Part shown: piece after piece, positions 17,428 to 25,395 of the stretch
Numbering within the stretch: position 1 is the stretch's first letter
Layout: every line of letters starts with the position of its first letter
NCBI GenBank assembly: GCA_963798855.1
Contig: CAWCUU010000004.1
Coordinates: forward strand, 124,001-188,000
Source of the DNA: CAWCUU01 sp963798855
GTDB lineage: Bacteria; Gemmatimonadota; Gemmatimonadetes; Longimicrobiales; RSA9
DNA: 64,000 nt
Direction: 5' to 3'
Made by a program: the position numbers and the translations under genes
The notes under the pieces: generated by a model
Databases searched by the model: none
What the model was told of the DNA's origin: nothing
The model's input: the letters and a program-made list of their open reading frames with translations, nothing else

Positions 17428-18729
17428 GTGACGCGTACGCACGCATCGGCGATGCCTGCCGGGGCGCCGGACAGGCCCGCCAGGCCGAGCCCGATGCCGA
17501 GCCGGCCACTCCAACGCAGATGCTCATGCGGCGGGCACGCCGGCGCGGGCGGCGAGTGTGACGCGTGCCGCCGGAAGAGACTCGCCCGGCATGCCGTCGC
17601 CGGACACGAGGCACCCGTAGGTGCCGCGCCGCGGCTCGAGAAGGTCGTCGACAGCGTGATTCGTCGCCCCGGGCGCGCCATCGATGCCGGGACCCGCGCC
17701 GTCCTACAACCGCACTACGGAGTCGACCTTTCGCGCGTCCGGCTTCACACCGACGAGGCCGCCGCCCGATCGGCGCGATCCGTCGACGCGATCGCCTTCG
17801 CCGCAGGCCGCCACGTGGTGTTCGGGTCCGGGCGCTACGCGCCGCACACGCCAGACGGGCTCCACCTGCTCGCTCACGAGCTCGCCCATGTCGGCCAGCA
17901 GCGCGCGCAGGACATCTCCGGTACTCCATCCCTCCATATCACCGCGCCGTCGGACCCCGCGGAACGGGAGGCCGATCACATCGCGGACGCGGTCGTGGGA
18001 GCGACCGATCGACCGGCGCCGCCTTCCGCGCAAAGAACCGCCGCCTCGCCGCCCGTCGTCGCGCGCCTCGTCTCGGCCCACCACACCCGCTGTCCGGCGA
18101 ACGCCAACGGAGCCTCCGCCACGCCCGCGGCGGACCTCGCAGCCGCCGACCGGGCCGCGCGGGCGCAGTGCACCGCGACGGCCTTGCTGCTCACCATCGC
18201 CGGGGTGTTGACGGAGAGCGGCTTCCGCAACCCCGGATCGGGCGTCGATCAGGCCTATCGAAACACTTTCGGGCTCCCGGTTCCCCAGGGACGTGGCTTT
18301 TTGAATCGACTCGGTGGTGGCGTGCGTCCGACGCTCAATGAGGCGCTCGGCGAGGAGATGCAGCAGCTTGCGCTGCGATACCAGCTGATGGCGCGCTTCT
18401 TCGGGCAACCGATTCCCTACCGCTGCGACGCGCGGCCGTTCGGAGGCTGTCCCGTCTCGGCGGCCACGTGTGGCGTCGGCGACGCGGCCTCCTGCGCCGG
18501 CATCGGAGCCATCTTCCTCTGCCCCACTTATTGGGGGTTCAATCGGGAGCAACAAACCGGCGTCCTGATCCACGAGGTGGCCCACATCCAGTGGTCGAAC
18601 GTCGTCCACGGGGCTCGAGGATCCGGCGGGAACTTCCGACACGCCGATTGCTACGCCGCGCTGTCCTCGCAGATCTTCGGCACGACCCTCGCCCCCACCG
18701 GCGCCCCGTGCGTCGCGCCGGCGCCGTGA
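17428..18729 (+). CDS. DUF4157 protein with aspzincin-like metallopeptidase domain, putative eCIS cargo
   Basis: A 433-residue protein from GTG 17428, with GAGGAGAGCAG ahead. The N-terminus repeats the layout of the first gene: a CSCGG...CxxC motif at 32-47, then DUF4157 at about 78-158 ending in HELAH (150-154). After a Pro/Ala-rich linker, residues about 205-425 form a second domain with a second zinc motif HEVAH at 382-386 and a downstream HADCYA (Asp407), which matches the aspzincin plan (HExxH plus Asp in ADxYA) of lysine-specific metallo-endopeptidases. Several Cys pairs would suit an exported fold. DUF4157 plus a toxin-like enzyme domain is the known form of eCIS cargo; delivery and activity are inferred. 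Confidence 0.78.
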   Translation: MTRTHASAMPAGAPDRPARPSPMPSRPLQRRCSCGGHAGAGGECDACRRKRLARHAVAGHEAPVGAAPRLEKVVDSVIRRPGRAIDAGTRAVLQPHYGVDLSRVRLHTDEAAARSARSVDAIAFAAGRHVVFGSGRYAPHTPDGLHLLAHELAHVGQQRAQDISGTPSLHITAPSDPAEREADHIADAVVGATDRPAPPSAQRTAASPPVVARLVSAHHTRCPANANGASATPAADLAAADRAARAQCTATALLLTIAGVLTESGFRNPGSGVDQAYRNTFGLPVPQGRGFLNRLGGGVRPTLNEALGEEMQQLALRYQLMARFFGQPIPYRCDARPFGGCPVSAATCGVGDAASCAGIGAIFLCPTYWGFNREQQTGVLIHEVAHIQWSNVVHGARGSGGNFRHADCYAALSSQIFGTTLAPTGAPCVAPAP

Positions 18730-18766
18730 CGCCGGCCAAGACCGCTCCCGACGCCGGCGGCCCGGT

Positions 18767-19312
18767 CTACAGGATCTCCTGAATCGGGTAGACGTAGACC
18801 AGGTACAGGTAGAAGAAGAGCAAGGAGATCACCAGGATGATCACGCCCAGCACCGACGACTGGACTCGAATGCCTTTGGCCGACACGTCGAGCTGCGTCT
18901 CGGCAGGCGTGGATCCCGAGACAGCGAGATCCCGCTTGAACTGCAGCCAGGAAAAATAGAGGCCGACCAGCACCAGGAACACGACGACGATGAAGATCAC
19001 GATCGAGGAATGGAACTGCCACCGGAACACTCGGGCCCTGTGACGGAAACCCTCGACCTTGTAGTCGTACTGGCTCCGCAGCGCCAGCAGATACGATCTC
19101 GCCGTCGTCGAATCCAGCGTCGAGAGAGCTTGAAGCGTGGAGCTCGTCGGTAGCACCGGAGCGAAGCCGTCGGAGGAGTCTGCCTCCTGCCGCTGCTGGA
19201 CAAAGCGGTTGAGAATCTCGCCGCGCGACGTGTCCTGCGCGGCCGGCTGCCCCTCCTGCGGTCCTGCGGACGCGTAGAGCGCCAGCGCGAGCGCTGCGAT
19301 CATGATCGTCAT
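18767..19312 (-). CDS. Membrane protein of unknown function
   Basis: A 181-residue protein convergent with the eCIS operon. It has an N-terminal hydrophobic signal-like segment (residues 3-16), a soluble Gln/Asp-rich stretch, then two membrane helices at about 103-123 (VIFIVVVFLVLVGLYF) and 152-175 (VLGVIILVISLLFFYLYLVYVY) separated by about 30 polar residues. I do not recognise the family. It follows the next gene upstream by 38 bases on the same strand, so the two may be cotranscribed. Confidence 0.65.
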   Translation of the reverse strand: MTIMIAALALALYASAGPQEGQPAAQDTSRGEILNRFVQQRQEADSSDGFAPVLPTSSTLQALSTLDSTTARSYLLALRSQYDYKVEGFRHRARVFRWQFHSSIVIFIVVVFLVLVGLYFSWLQFKRDLAVSGSTPAETQLDVSAKGIRVQSSVLGVIILVISLLFFYLYLVYVYPIQEIL

Positions 19313-19350
19313 CGCTGCATCCCCTCCATTGAGTCGCCGAACCGTGTCCG

Positions 19351-20196
19351 CTATCTCGCGAGCAGCGACAGGGCTTCGAGCCGGAGAAAGATTCGATCCT
19401 GCAGATTCTTGCCCTCCTCGAGCGTGAGGTAGTTGTTCACCGCCGCCTCATCATTGACTGCTCCCTTGATGTCGTCGAGCAGATTCGTGGCGACGGCGTT
19501 CAGCACCGCATCCAGGTCGTCACGTGCCAGGAGATCCGCCGGAAGATCTGGGATCTCTTCCCTTTGCACCTGCTCGCACTGGACCATCGACCTCGTGCCA
19601 TCCGGACGGATGATCGTGTAGCCACAGGAGCCGACGCGTTGTCTGCGGATCGTACCATTGGGGTAGCGGGTCTCGACGGTTCCATCCTCGAGGAAGGTAC
19701 GCACCGGCTCTGGCGATTGGGGCGCGGCCGCTTCGGCTGGCGGGCGCGGCTCGACCGGACGCAGGACCACCGGCTGGCGCCCCGGATACTCGATCAGCAG
19801 ATGGCCGCTTGCCGTTCCGCCGCCGAAGTTCACGATCGCAACCTTCCAGTCCCGACCGCGGCGCATGTGCGCCTGACCGACGTCGAACTCGACCACGAGA
19901 GGGCTGCTTCCGTCGCGACGCGCATAGTAGCCGGTCTGTCCCGGCCCGTTGAGGATCAGGGCGAGAGACCGCGCGGATCCGCTCCAGATGACCTGGACCC
20001 TGATCCTCCCCGGCCGCAGCACCGTGACCTCCGCCACGGTTCGGTCTCCGCGAGCCGTGTCGACCCGGAATGCCTGGTCGAGCACAGCAGCGCGGAGCGG
20101 CACACGCTGGCCGAGCACCGGCCCGGCGCAGCAAAGGAACGCGCCGATCAACAGGACGAGCCCTCGAAGTGCAGGGGGTCCGCTCGTTCTCGTCAT
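19351..20196 (-). CDS. Secreted protein of unknown function
   Basis: Start is placed at 20196 because AAGGGGAGG lies just ahead and a clean signal peptide follows (MTRTSG, then GLVLLIGAFLCCAGPVLG with cleavage near GQRV). The mature part of about 250 residues has a beta-rich first half with a possible PPC/sandwich look (RIRVQVIWSGSARSLALILNGPG), a Pro/Ala linker, and a short VETRYPNGTIRRQ...RPDGT repeat resembling an antitoxin-like hairpin repeat. The C-terminus is helical. Family not recognised. It shares direction with the downstream membrane protein. Confidence 0.65.
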   Translation of the reverse strand: MTRTSGPPALRGLVLLIGAFLCCAGPVLGQRVPLRAAVLDQAFRVDTARGDRTVAEVTVLRPGRIRVQVIWSGSARSLALILNGPGQTGYYARRDGSSPLVVEFDVGQAHMRRGRDWKVAIVNFGGGTASGHLLIEYPGRQPVVLRPVEPRPPAEAAAPQSPEPVRTFLEDGTVETRYPNGTIRRQRVGSCGYTIIRPDGTRSMVQCEQVQREEIPDLPADLLARDDLDAVLNAVATNLLDDIKGAVNDEAAVNNYLTLEEGKNLQDRIFLRLEALSLLAR

Positions 20197-20750
20197 GGGA
20201 TCCTCCCCTTTCAGTGCGTGCCGGTCCGGATCGACTGTGCGCCGACCGTCCGGCACCCCAAAGCTCTCGATCACGGACCTGCTTCAACAACCCAAATGCC
20301 CCGAAGGCAGGAAGGGTTACAACTCCCAGAGCGAGGTCCGGCTCGGCGCCCGGGGCGGAACCCTGCATCCGGGGCGCGTAACGTTTCGGGGTCGAGCGGC
20401 ATCCAAGGTGCGGCGGGACACGTGCGCACGGAGACGGATGAGGTGGGGTGGCTGCCGGGGCATTTCACGAAACGCGTGGATCCGCAGCCGCCGCAGCTCG
20501 CGGGAAACCCGGTGCCGCCGCCGAACAGCGTGCTCGGCCTCGATCCTCCCGCCGGCGCCATCTCTTCGTCGTGGACCAGCCCCCGGTGCAGGCGTGGGCG
20601 GGCAGACCGCGTCGGCATGCTTCCGTGGCGAGCGGATCCCCGAATGGCACCCGATCCTCAATCCGGCCACACGGAAGGCGGGCCTCTGGCGAGACAGGCC
20701 GTTGGAGGTCGCGCTGGATGACGTAACACCCGGGCTGAGGACCAGGCCGC
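20197..20750. other. Gap without a convincing gene
   Basis: No reading frame here shows family features. The part next to 20196 should hold the promoter of the secreted-protein gene. A + frame around 20400-20580 reads VGWLPGHFTKRVDPQPP and a Pro-rich run, which might be the end of a decayed gene, but I cannot assign it. AAGGCAGGAAGGGTT at about 20300 was checked against SRP RNA and did not fit. Confidence 0.4.
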
Positions 20751-22160
20751 TCACCTCCGTTCGCGCGGATTCCGCTGGAAGTACCCGCGCACCTCCCTCA
20801 CGATGACCGGCGACAGGATGAGCAGGCCGATCAGGTTCGGGATGGCCATGGCGCCGTTCATCATGTCGGAGAAGTCCCACACGAACTGGAACCCCGCGCG
20901 CTGCTGCGCCGCGAACTGGAGCACGGCGGCGCCGAGGAATGCGCTGAAGACGAACACGACGCGATACGGCTTGATGGACCACGCGCCCACCAGGTACTCG
21001 ATGGCGCGCTCGCCGTAGTAGCCCCAGCCCAGGATCGTCGAGAACGCGAAGAAGGCGAGGCCGAGCGCGACGATCGCGTCGCCGAACGTGCCGGGCAGCC
21101 CGGTCTCGAACGCCTGCGCGGTGAGCGGCGCGCCGGTGAAGGCGGCGTGGGTGATGGGGTCGACGCGCGTCCACGCGCCCGTGGCGATGATCGTGAAGCC
21201 GGTGATGGAGCAGACGACGATGGTGTCGATGAACGTCTGCGTCATCGAGACCAGAGCCTGGCGCACGGGCTCGGTCGTCTGCGCGGCGGCCGCCGCGATG
21301 CCGCCCGTGCCCAGCCCCGACTCGTTCGAGAAGACGCCGCGCGCGACGCCCCAGCGGATGCCCGCGCGCAGCGTCGCGCCGGCGAATCCGCCCACCGCCG
21401 CGCTCGGCGTGAACGCGTTGCCGAACACCAGCCGCACAATGTCGGGGAGGCCGCGCCAGTTGATCGCCAGCACGAGGAGCCCGCCCGCGATGTAGAAGAC
21501 GATCATGATCGGCACGAAGAAGCCCGTTACGCGGCCGATGGACTTGATGCCGCCCAGCAGCACCATGCCGGCGAGCACGGCGATGACCACGGCGGTCCAG
21601 ACCGGCGGCACGCCGAACGCGCTCTGCAGAGCGTCCGCCACCGAGTTGGACTGGACCATGGAGCCGATGCCGAAGGTGGCGAAAGCGGCGAAGAGCGCGA
21701 ACAGGAAGCCAAGCGTCTTGCCGAGCGGGCCACCCACGCCGTCGCGCAGGTAGTACATCGGCCCGCCGGCCATGTTGCCCTGCGGGTCGACCTCGCGGAA
21801 CCGCACGCCCAGCAGCGCCTCGGAGAACTTCGTGGCCATGCCGAACAGGCCCGTCATCCACATCCAGAACAGCGCGCCGGGGCCGCCGGCCGCGATCGCT
21901 GTGGCCACCCCGGCGATGTTGCCCACGCCCACCGTGGCCGCCAGCGCCGTCATGAGCGCCTGGAAGTGCGAGATGTCGCCCTCCGCCCCCTCCTCGCGGC
22001 GCTTGATGAGCGCGAAGTACAGCGACGGCAGCAGCTCGCGGAACTGGATCCCCTTCAGCAGCAGCGTGAGGTAGATGCCGGTGCCCACGAGCAGCACCAG
22101 CATAGCCGGGCCCCACACGAACGAGCTGATGGACGCGACGACGGAGTGGATCGACTGCAT
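20751..22160 (-). CDS. AGCS family sodium:alanine/amino-acid symporter
   Basis: A 469-residue membrane protein that matches the AlsT/DagA family across its length. Clear family blocks are the early HFQALMTALAATVGVGNIAGVATAI segment, GGPGALFWMWMTGLFGMATKFSEALLG, VFSNESGLGTGGIAAAAAQT in the middle and ILGWGYYGERAIEYL near the end. About 11 membrane helices are visible. These proteins import alanine, glycine or similar amino acids with Na+. The gene stands alone, with about 300 bases free on the upstream side. Substrate cannot be read from the sequence. Confidence 0.93.
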   Translation of the reverse strand: MQSIHSVVASISSFVWGPAMLVLLVGTGIYLTLLLKGIQFRELLPSLYFALIKRREEGAEGDISHFQALMTALAATVGVGNIAGVATAIAAGGPGALFWMWMTGLFGMATKFSEALLGVRFREVDPQGNMAGGPMYYLRDGVGGPLGKTLGFLFALFAAFATFGIGSMVQSNSVADALQSAFGVPPVWTAVVIAVLAGMVLLGGIKSIGRVTGFFVPIMIVFYIAGGLLVLAINWRGLPDIVRLVFGNAFTPSAAVGGFAGATLRAGIRWGVARGVFSNESGLGTGGIAAAAAQTTEPVRQALVSMTQTFIDTIVVCSITGFTIIATGAWTRVDPITHAAFTGAPLTAQAFETGLPGTFGDAIVALGLAFFAFSTILGWGYYGERAIEYLVGAWSIKPYRVVFVFSAFLGAAVLQFAAQQRAGFQFVWDFSDMMNGAMAIPNLIGLLILSPVIVREVRGYFQRNPRERR

Positions 22161-22468
22161 TCGCGCATGACCTCGGGCCGGAGATTCGCACGGCCGCGCG
22201 CCGCGCGAAGTGCCCGGCCGCGAGCCAACCGGGCCACGCTAGGCGATGCGGGGGGCGTGGGGCAATAGTGGCGCCTGGGCCGGGCTTGGCGCACCGGTGC
22301 ACCATGAGCTTCGCCGCCGTGCACACGCACGTGGCGGTGCTGGAGCGGGCCTGCGCGTGGCCGCCTGAGCTGGGACGCAGCGGGCCGGCCGGCGCGACCT
22401 ATCGGCCGATCTCTTCGATGCCGTCCCGTAGCCGGGGGGAACGCCCCAGCGCGCCGAGCCCCGACCAC
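22161..22468. other. Intergenic region upstream of the symporter
   Basis: No gene is supported here. It lies between the 5' end of the symporter and the 3' end of the next - strand gene and should contain the symporter promoter. No strong hairpin with a T run was seen. Confidence 0.4.
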
Positions 22469-22987
22469 CTACCCCCGGGACAGGTGCTCCTGCACGATCT
22501 TCCACTGCCCGCCGATCCGCCGGAATACGGCGGTCCAGGCGCCGCGGACGACGTGCGGCTCGTTGTTCGGCGCGATGTGCGGGATCTGCCAGGTGCCGGT
22601 CAGCGTTGCGGCGTCGGGGCCGAGGCGGTAGACATACACGGAGTCCCAATGCCACGTCGCGTTCCGCATGTTCTCGCCGACATACGTCCAGAACGTGCGG
22701 ATCCCGGCGCGCAGGGAGTCGGGCGTGGTGATCAGCTCTCCGCCGCTCGCGGAGATGACGGATCCCGTGTCCGGATACAGCGAGCTCATACGTTCCACCA
22801 CACCGGGGCGGCTGAAGTCGTAGGCCGCCTGGATGAGCTCTTTCAGGGTGTCGGCGAGCGCGGGATCGGGGCCGGACGGGTGGGCGGGCGCGCCGTCGCC
22901 ACAACCCGCAAGGGCCGCCGCGGCGATGCACGCGAAGAGCAGGCCGCGAACCTTACGCCCGGTTCGGTGGTAGGAGCCAGTCAGCAT
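22469..22987 (-). CDS. SnoaL/DUF4440-like lipoprotein
   Basis: The product has a basic start, a hydrophobic run and a lipobox (AALAGC), so it is probably lipidated. The remaining ~145 residues show the NTF2-like/DUF4440 layout: ADTLKELIQAAYDFSRPGVVERMSSLYPD, then TGTWQIPHIAPNNEPHVVRGAWTAVFRRIGGQWKIVQEHLS, the usual last strand pair of that fold. Upstream in-frame ATGs at 23008 and 23029 exist; 22987 gives the most usual signal length, but it has no good ribosome site, so the start is uncertain. It is divergent from the next gene, and the two 5' ends nearly touch. Confidence 0.75.
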   Translation of the reverse strand: MLTGSYHRTGRKVRGLLFACIAAAALAGCGDGAPAHPSGPDPALADTLKELIQAAYDFSRPGVVERMSSLYPDTGSVISASGGELITTPDSLRAGIRTFWTYVGENMRNATWHWDSVYVYRLGPDAATLTGTWQIPHIAPNNEPHVVRGAWTAVFRRIGGQWKIVQEHLSRG

Positions 22988-23006
22988 CCCCGAAGGAAAG
23001 GTCCCC

Positions 23007-23720
23007 ATGCGCGCTCCATCGCTCTTCATCGTCGTCTCGCTCGCCGCAGTGGCCGGCGCGTGCTCGCGCCCGGCGCCGCACCCGGATGCCAGTCTCGACC
23101 GGGATCTCGACCTCGCGCTCGACCGCGCCGGACAGCCCGATCAGGTCGTCTCGAAGATCGAGCTCGAGGGCGAAACCGCCACCAAGCCGCCTGCGTCGAC
23201 CGCGGCCGGGCACGCGCGGTCCGACGCGCGTACGAGTCGCACGTCGGCGGCGCACGCGCTCAAGCTCGCGGGGAAGCCCGCACCCTCGCCGACGGTGGCT
23301 GCCGAGCCCGCCGCGGAGACCGCGACTACGGCAGCGGCCCCGGCGTCCTCCGACGGCACCGCCTCACCGGCGACGCCGCAGCCCGCCGATCCCCCGCCCG
23401 CAGACCCCGATCCGGCGCCGGCGCCCGAGCCGACTCATACCGGCCGCGGCGGCGGATGGTTTCCCGAACCTCCGGACATGGGCGTGCCGCAAACCGATGG
23501 GACGGACGGCATCGGGATCGGTCTGCCCGGCGGCGGCGTGATCATCATCCGCGGCGGCGGATCGGGCAGGGACCCGTGCGATAAGCGCCACCCGCGCGGC
23601 CCCGGCGGCATCGGGGGCGTGGGCATTCCGGGGATGCCGGGGCTGCCCGGAGGCATCGGGCGCGGGGGGACGAGGCACGGACCCCGCATTGGAGGGATCG
23701 GCGGGATCTTCGGGCATTAG
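23007..23720 (+). CDS. Lipoprotein with Pro/Ala-rich middle and Gly-rich tail
   Basis: A 237-residue protein with a good ribosome site (AAGGAAAGG) and a lipobox (AAVAGAC). Residues 20-60 are charged; residues 60-145 are Ala/Pro/Thr-rich and probably disordered; the C-terminal 90 residues are dominated by Gly with repeated GIGG, GIPGMPG and GGGV patterns. No known domain is seen. It is followed by a strong terminator. It may be a surface or cell-wall-associated protein. Confidence 0.65.
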   Translation: MRAPSLFIVVSLAAVAGACSRPAPHPDASLDRDLDLALDRAGQPDQVVSKIELEGETATKPPASTAAGHARSDARTSRTSAAHALKLAGKPAPSPTVAAEPAAETATTAAAPASSDGTASPATPQPADPPPADPDPAPAPEPTHTGRGGGWFPEPPDMGVPQTDGTDGIGIGLPGGGVIIIRGGGSGRDPCDKRHPRGPGGIGGVGIPGMPGLPGGIGRGGTRHGPRIGGIGGIFGH

Positions 23721-23749
23721 GGGACGGCGAATTCGAAGTTCGAACCAGG

Positions 23750-23792
23750 AACGAGGGCCGGCGCCGCGTGAGGTGCCGGCCCTCGTTCTTTG
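23750..23792 (+). terminator. Intrinsic terminator
   Basis: Perfect 13-base arms AACGAGGGCCGGC (23750-23762) and GCCGGCCCTCGTT (23775-23787) with a 12-base loop, followed by CTTTGTCTT. It lies 30 bases after the Gly-rich lipoprotein gene and ends that transcript. Confidence 0.8.
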
Positions 23793-23898
23793 TCTTCGCG
23801 ACGATTCGGACCGGGCACGGCAGGCCACGGTGACGGCAACGGCGCGCTCACCCGCGTCGGCCTCCGCCACCCGTTCGTGCTTTGGTTGCGCTAATAAA

Positions 23899-23940
23899 CA
23901 AGGTACATGCCTTGACAATATCCGCCCGCTATTCCATCCT
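23899..23940 (+). promoter_or_regulatory. Promoter with CAAGG-N6-CCTTG palindrome ahead of the iron-sulfur repair gene
   Basis: CAAGG (23899-23903) and CCTTG (23910-23914) form an inverted repeat with a 6-base spacer. It overlaps a perfect -35 hexamer TTGACA (23912-23917); a weak -10 (CATCCT) lies 17 bases on. The shape resembles the CAAC-N6-GTTG operator known for cyanobacterial SufR, and a SufR-like regulator is encoded two genes down. Binding is an inference. Confidence 0.45.
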
Positions 23941-23989
23941 GCAGGCAGCGGTGCGGGGCGCACCGATCGGACGAGCAGCGGAGGCGAGC

Positions 23990-24739
23990 ATGACACAGAT
24001 GATGGGCAAGGATCTCGGCAGCCGCACGGTTGGCGACGTGGTGGCGGAGGACTATCGGCGGGCCGCGGTTTTCCAGCGGTTCGGCATCGACTTCTGCTGC
24101 GGCGGTGGACGCAGCGTTGGCGCGGCGTGCGAGAGGAGCGGCGCCGCACTGGACGAGGTGGCGCGGGCGCTCGCGGCCGTCGGGGGGTCGAGGGATGGAA
24201 GCGAGCCGGACGAGCGCACCTGGGAGCTGGAGGTGCTGGGAAAGCACATCGTCGCCGTGCACCACGGCTACGTGCGCGAGGCGCTGCCGGCGCTGCTGCA
24301 GTTCGCGGAGAAGGTCGCGCGGGTGCACGGCGCGCGGCACACGGAGCTGTTGGAGATCCGGGCGCTGGTGGGGGAGCTCGCGACCGAGCTGGTCCGGCAC
24401 CTCGAAGACGAGGAGCGGGACCTCTTTCCGCGGGTCGCGCGGCTGGTCGCGGCGGGGCGGGACGGCGAGGCGGCTCCGCCGGCGGAGGCGGGGAACGCAG
24501 CGGCCGGCGCCGGGGCTCCGCTGGGCGCGCTGGAGGACGACCACGAGCACGCCGGCGCGATCATGCACCGGATCCGCGAGCTGAGCGGGGGCTTCGCGCC
24601 GCCGGCGGATGCGTGCACGACGTATCGCGCGCTGTACGCGAACCTGGAGGAGTTCGAGTCGGATCTGCACCGGCACGTGCACCTGGAGAACAATGTGCTC
24701 TTCCCGGGGGTGCGGGCGCTGGAGGCGGCGGAGGCGTAG
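23990..24739 (+). CDS. ric: Iron-sulfur cluster repair di-iron protein (RIC/ScdA/YtfE family)
   Basis: A 249-residue protein with GGAGG seven bases before the ATG. Residues ~12-42 are the ScdA N-terminal domain (VGDVVAEDYRRAAVFQRFGIDFCCGGG), with the conserved CCGGG. The rest is a hemerythrin-like four-helix bundle with the expected metal ligands in HHGYVREALP, LVRHLEDEERDLFP, LEDDHEHAGAIMHRI and DLHRHVHLENNVLFP. The family repairs nitric-oxide- or peroxide-damaged iron-sulfur clusters. It heads the stress cluster and lies 2 or 47 bases before the regulator gene, depending on that gene's start. Confidence 0.92.
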   Translation: MTQMMGKDLGSRTVGDVVAEDYRRAAVFQRFGIDFCCGGGRSVGAACERSGAALDEVARALAAVGGSRDGSEPDERTWELEVLGKHIVAVHHGYVREALPALLQFAEKVARVHGARHTELLEIRALVGELATELVRHLEDEERDLFPRVARLVAAGRDGEAAPPAEAGNAAAGAGAPLGALEDDHEHAGAIMHRIRELSGGFAPPADACTTYRALYANLEEFESDLHRHVHLENNVLFPGVRALEAAEA

Positions 24740-24786
24740 CCGTGGCGCGGCGGCGTTGGAGCGGGCCGGGGTTGGAAGCGCCGGGG

Positions 24787-25395
24787 ATGGGCGACAGCCG
24801 CAGCTCCATCCTGACGGTGCTGAAGCAGCTGGGCAGCGCGACCATTCCGGTGCTGTCCACGCGCGTGGGTCTGAACGTCGAGACCGTGCGCGAGCACGTT
24901 CGGATCCTGACGTCGCAGGGGCTGGTGGTGCGGGACGGTACGCGCAGCAGCGGCCCCGGCCGGCCGGAGGTCGTCTACGCGCTGACGCCGCAGGCGGAGA
25001 AGCTGTTTCCGCGACGGGAGGGCGAGCTGCTGCGGGCTCTGGCGTTGCACCTGAGGGCGTCGGGCAACGAGGAGCTGCTGCGCGAGTTCTTCGACCACCT
25101 CATCGAGGAGCGGCGTACCGAGGCGTTGGCGAGGGTCGAGCACCTGGAGGGGCGGGAGCGGCTGGAGGAGGCCGCGAAGATCCTCTCGGAGCAGGGTTTC
25201 ATGGCGATCGTCGAGGAGCACGGCGGCCACGCGCGCCTGCGGCTCTGCCACTGTCCGTTCCGCGGCCTGGTGGAGGAGACGAAGATCCCCTGCCGCGCGG
25301 AGATCGGCTTCGTGCGCGAGCTGGTGGGGGAGGGACTCACGCGCGTGAGCTACATTCCCACCGGCGATGCCTCCTGCTCGTACGAAGCGCCATGA
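24787..25395 (+). CDS. SufR-like iron-sulfur transcriptional regulator
   Basis: A 202-residue protein. The first ~70 residues form a winged helix (SILTVLKQLGSATIPVLSTRVGLNVETVREHVRILTSQGLVVR, then a GPGRPEVVYALT wing). The C-terminal half has cysteines at 154, 156, 169 and 197 (LCHCPF, IPCRAE, ASCSYE), as in SufR/ArsR-type regulators that hold a 4Fe-4S cluster. It may sense NO or iron and control this cluster through the palindrome upstream. An alternative start, GTG 24742, has a better ribosome site (GGAGG, 7-base spacing) and would add 15 residues. The stop overlaps the next start (ATGA). Confidence 0.82.
   Translation: MGDSRSSILTVLKQLGSATIPVLSTRVGLNVETVREHVRILTSQGLVVRDGTRSSGPGRPEVVYALTPQAEKLFPRREGELLRALALHLRASGNEELLREFFDHLIEERRTEALARVEHLEGRERLEEAAKILSEQGFMAIVEEHGGHARLRLCHCPFRGLVEETKIPCRAEIGFVRELVGEGLTRVSYIPTGDASCSYEAP

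Noticed and set aside
1..18729. Prophage interpretation of the tail genes
   Set aside because: Only tail baseplate parts plus DUF4157 proteins are present; no head, packaging, lysis or integrase gene is visible.
20290..20360. Possible small SRP RNA (GAAGGCAGGAAGG)
   Set aside because: The conserved SRP core GGTCAGG...GGAAGCAGCC and the long hairpin are absent.
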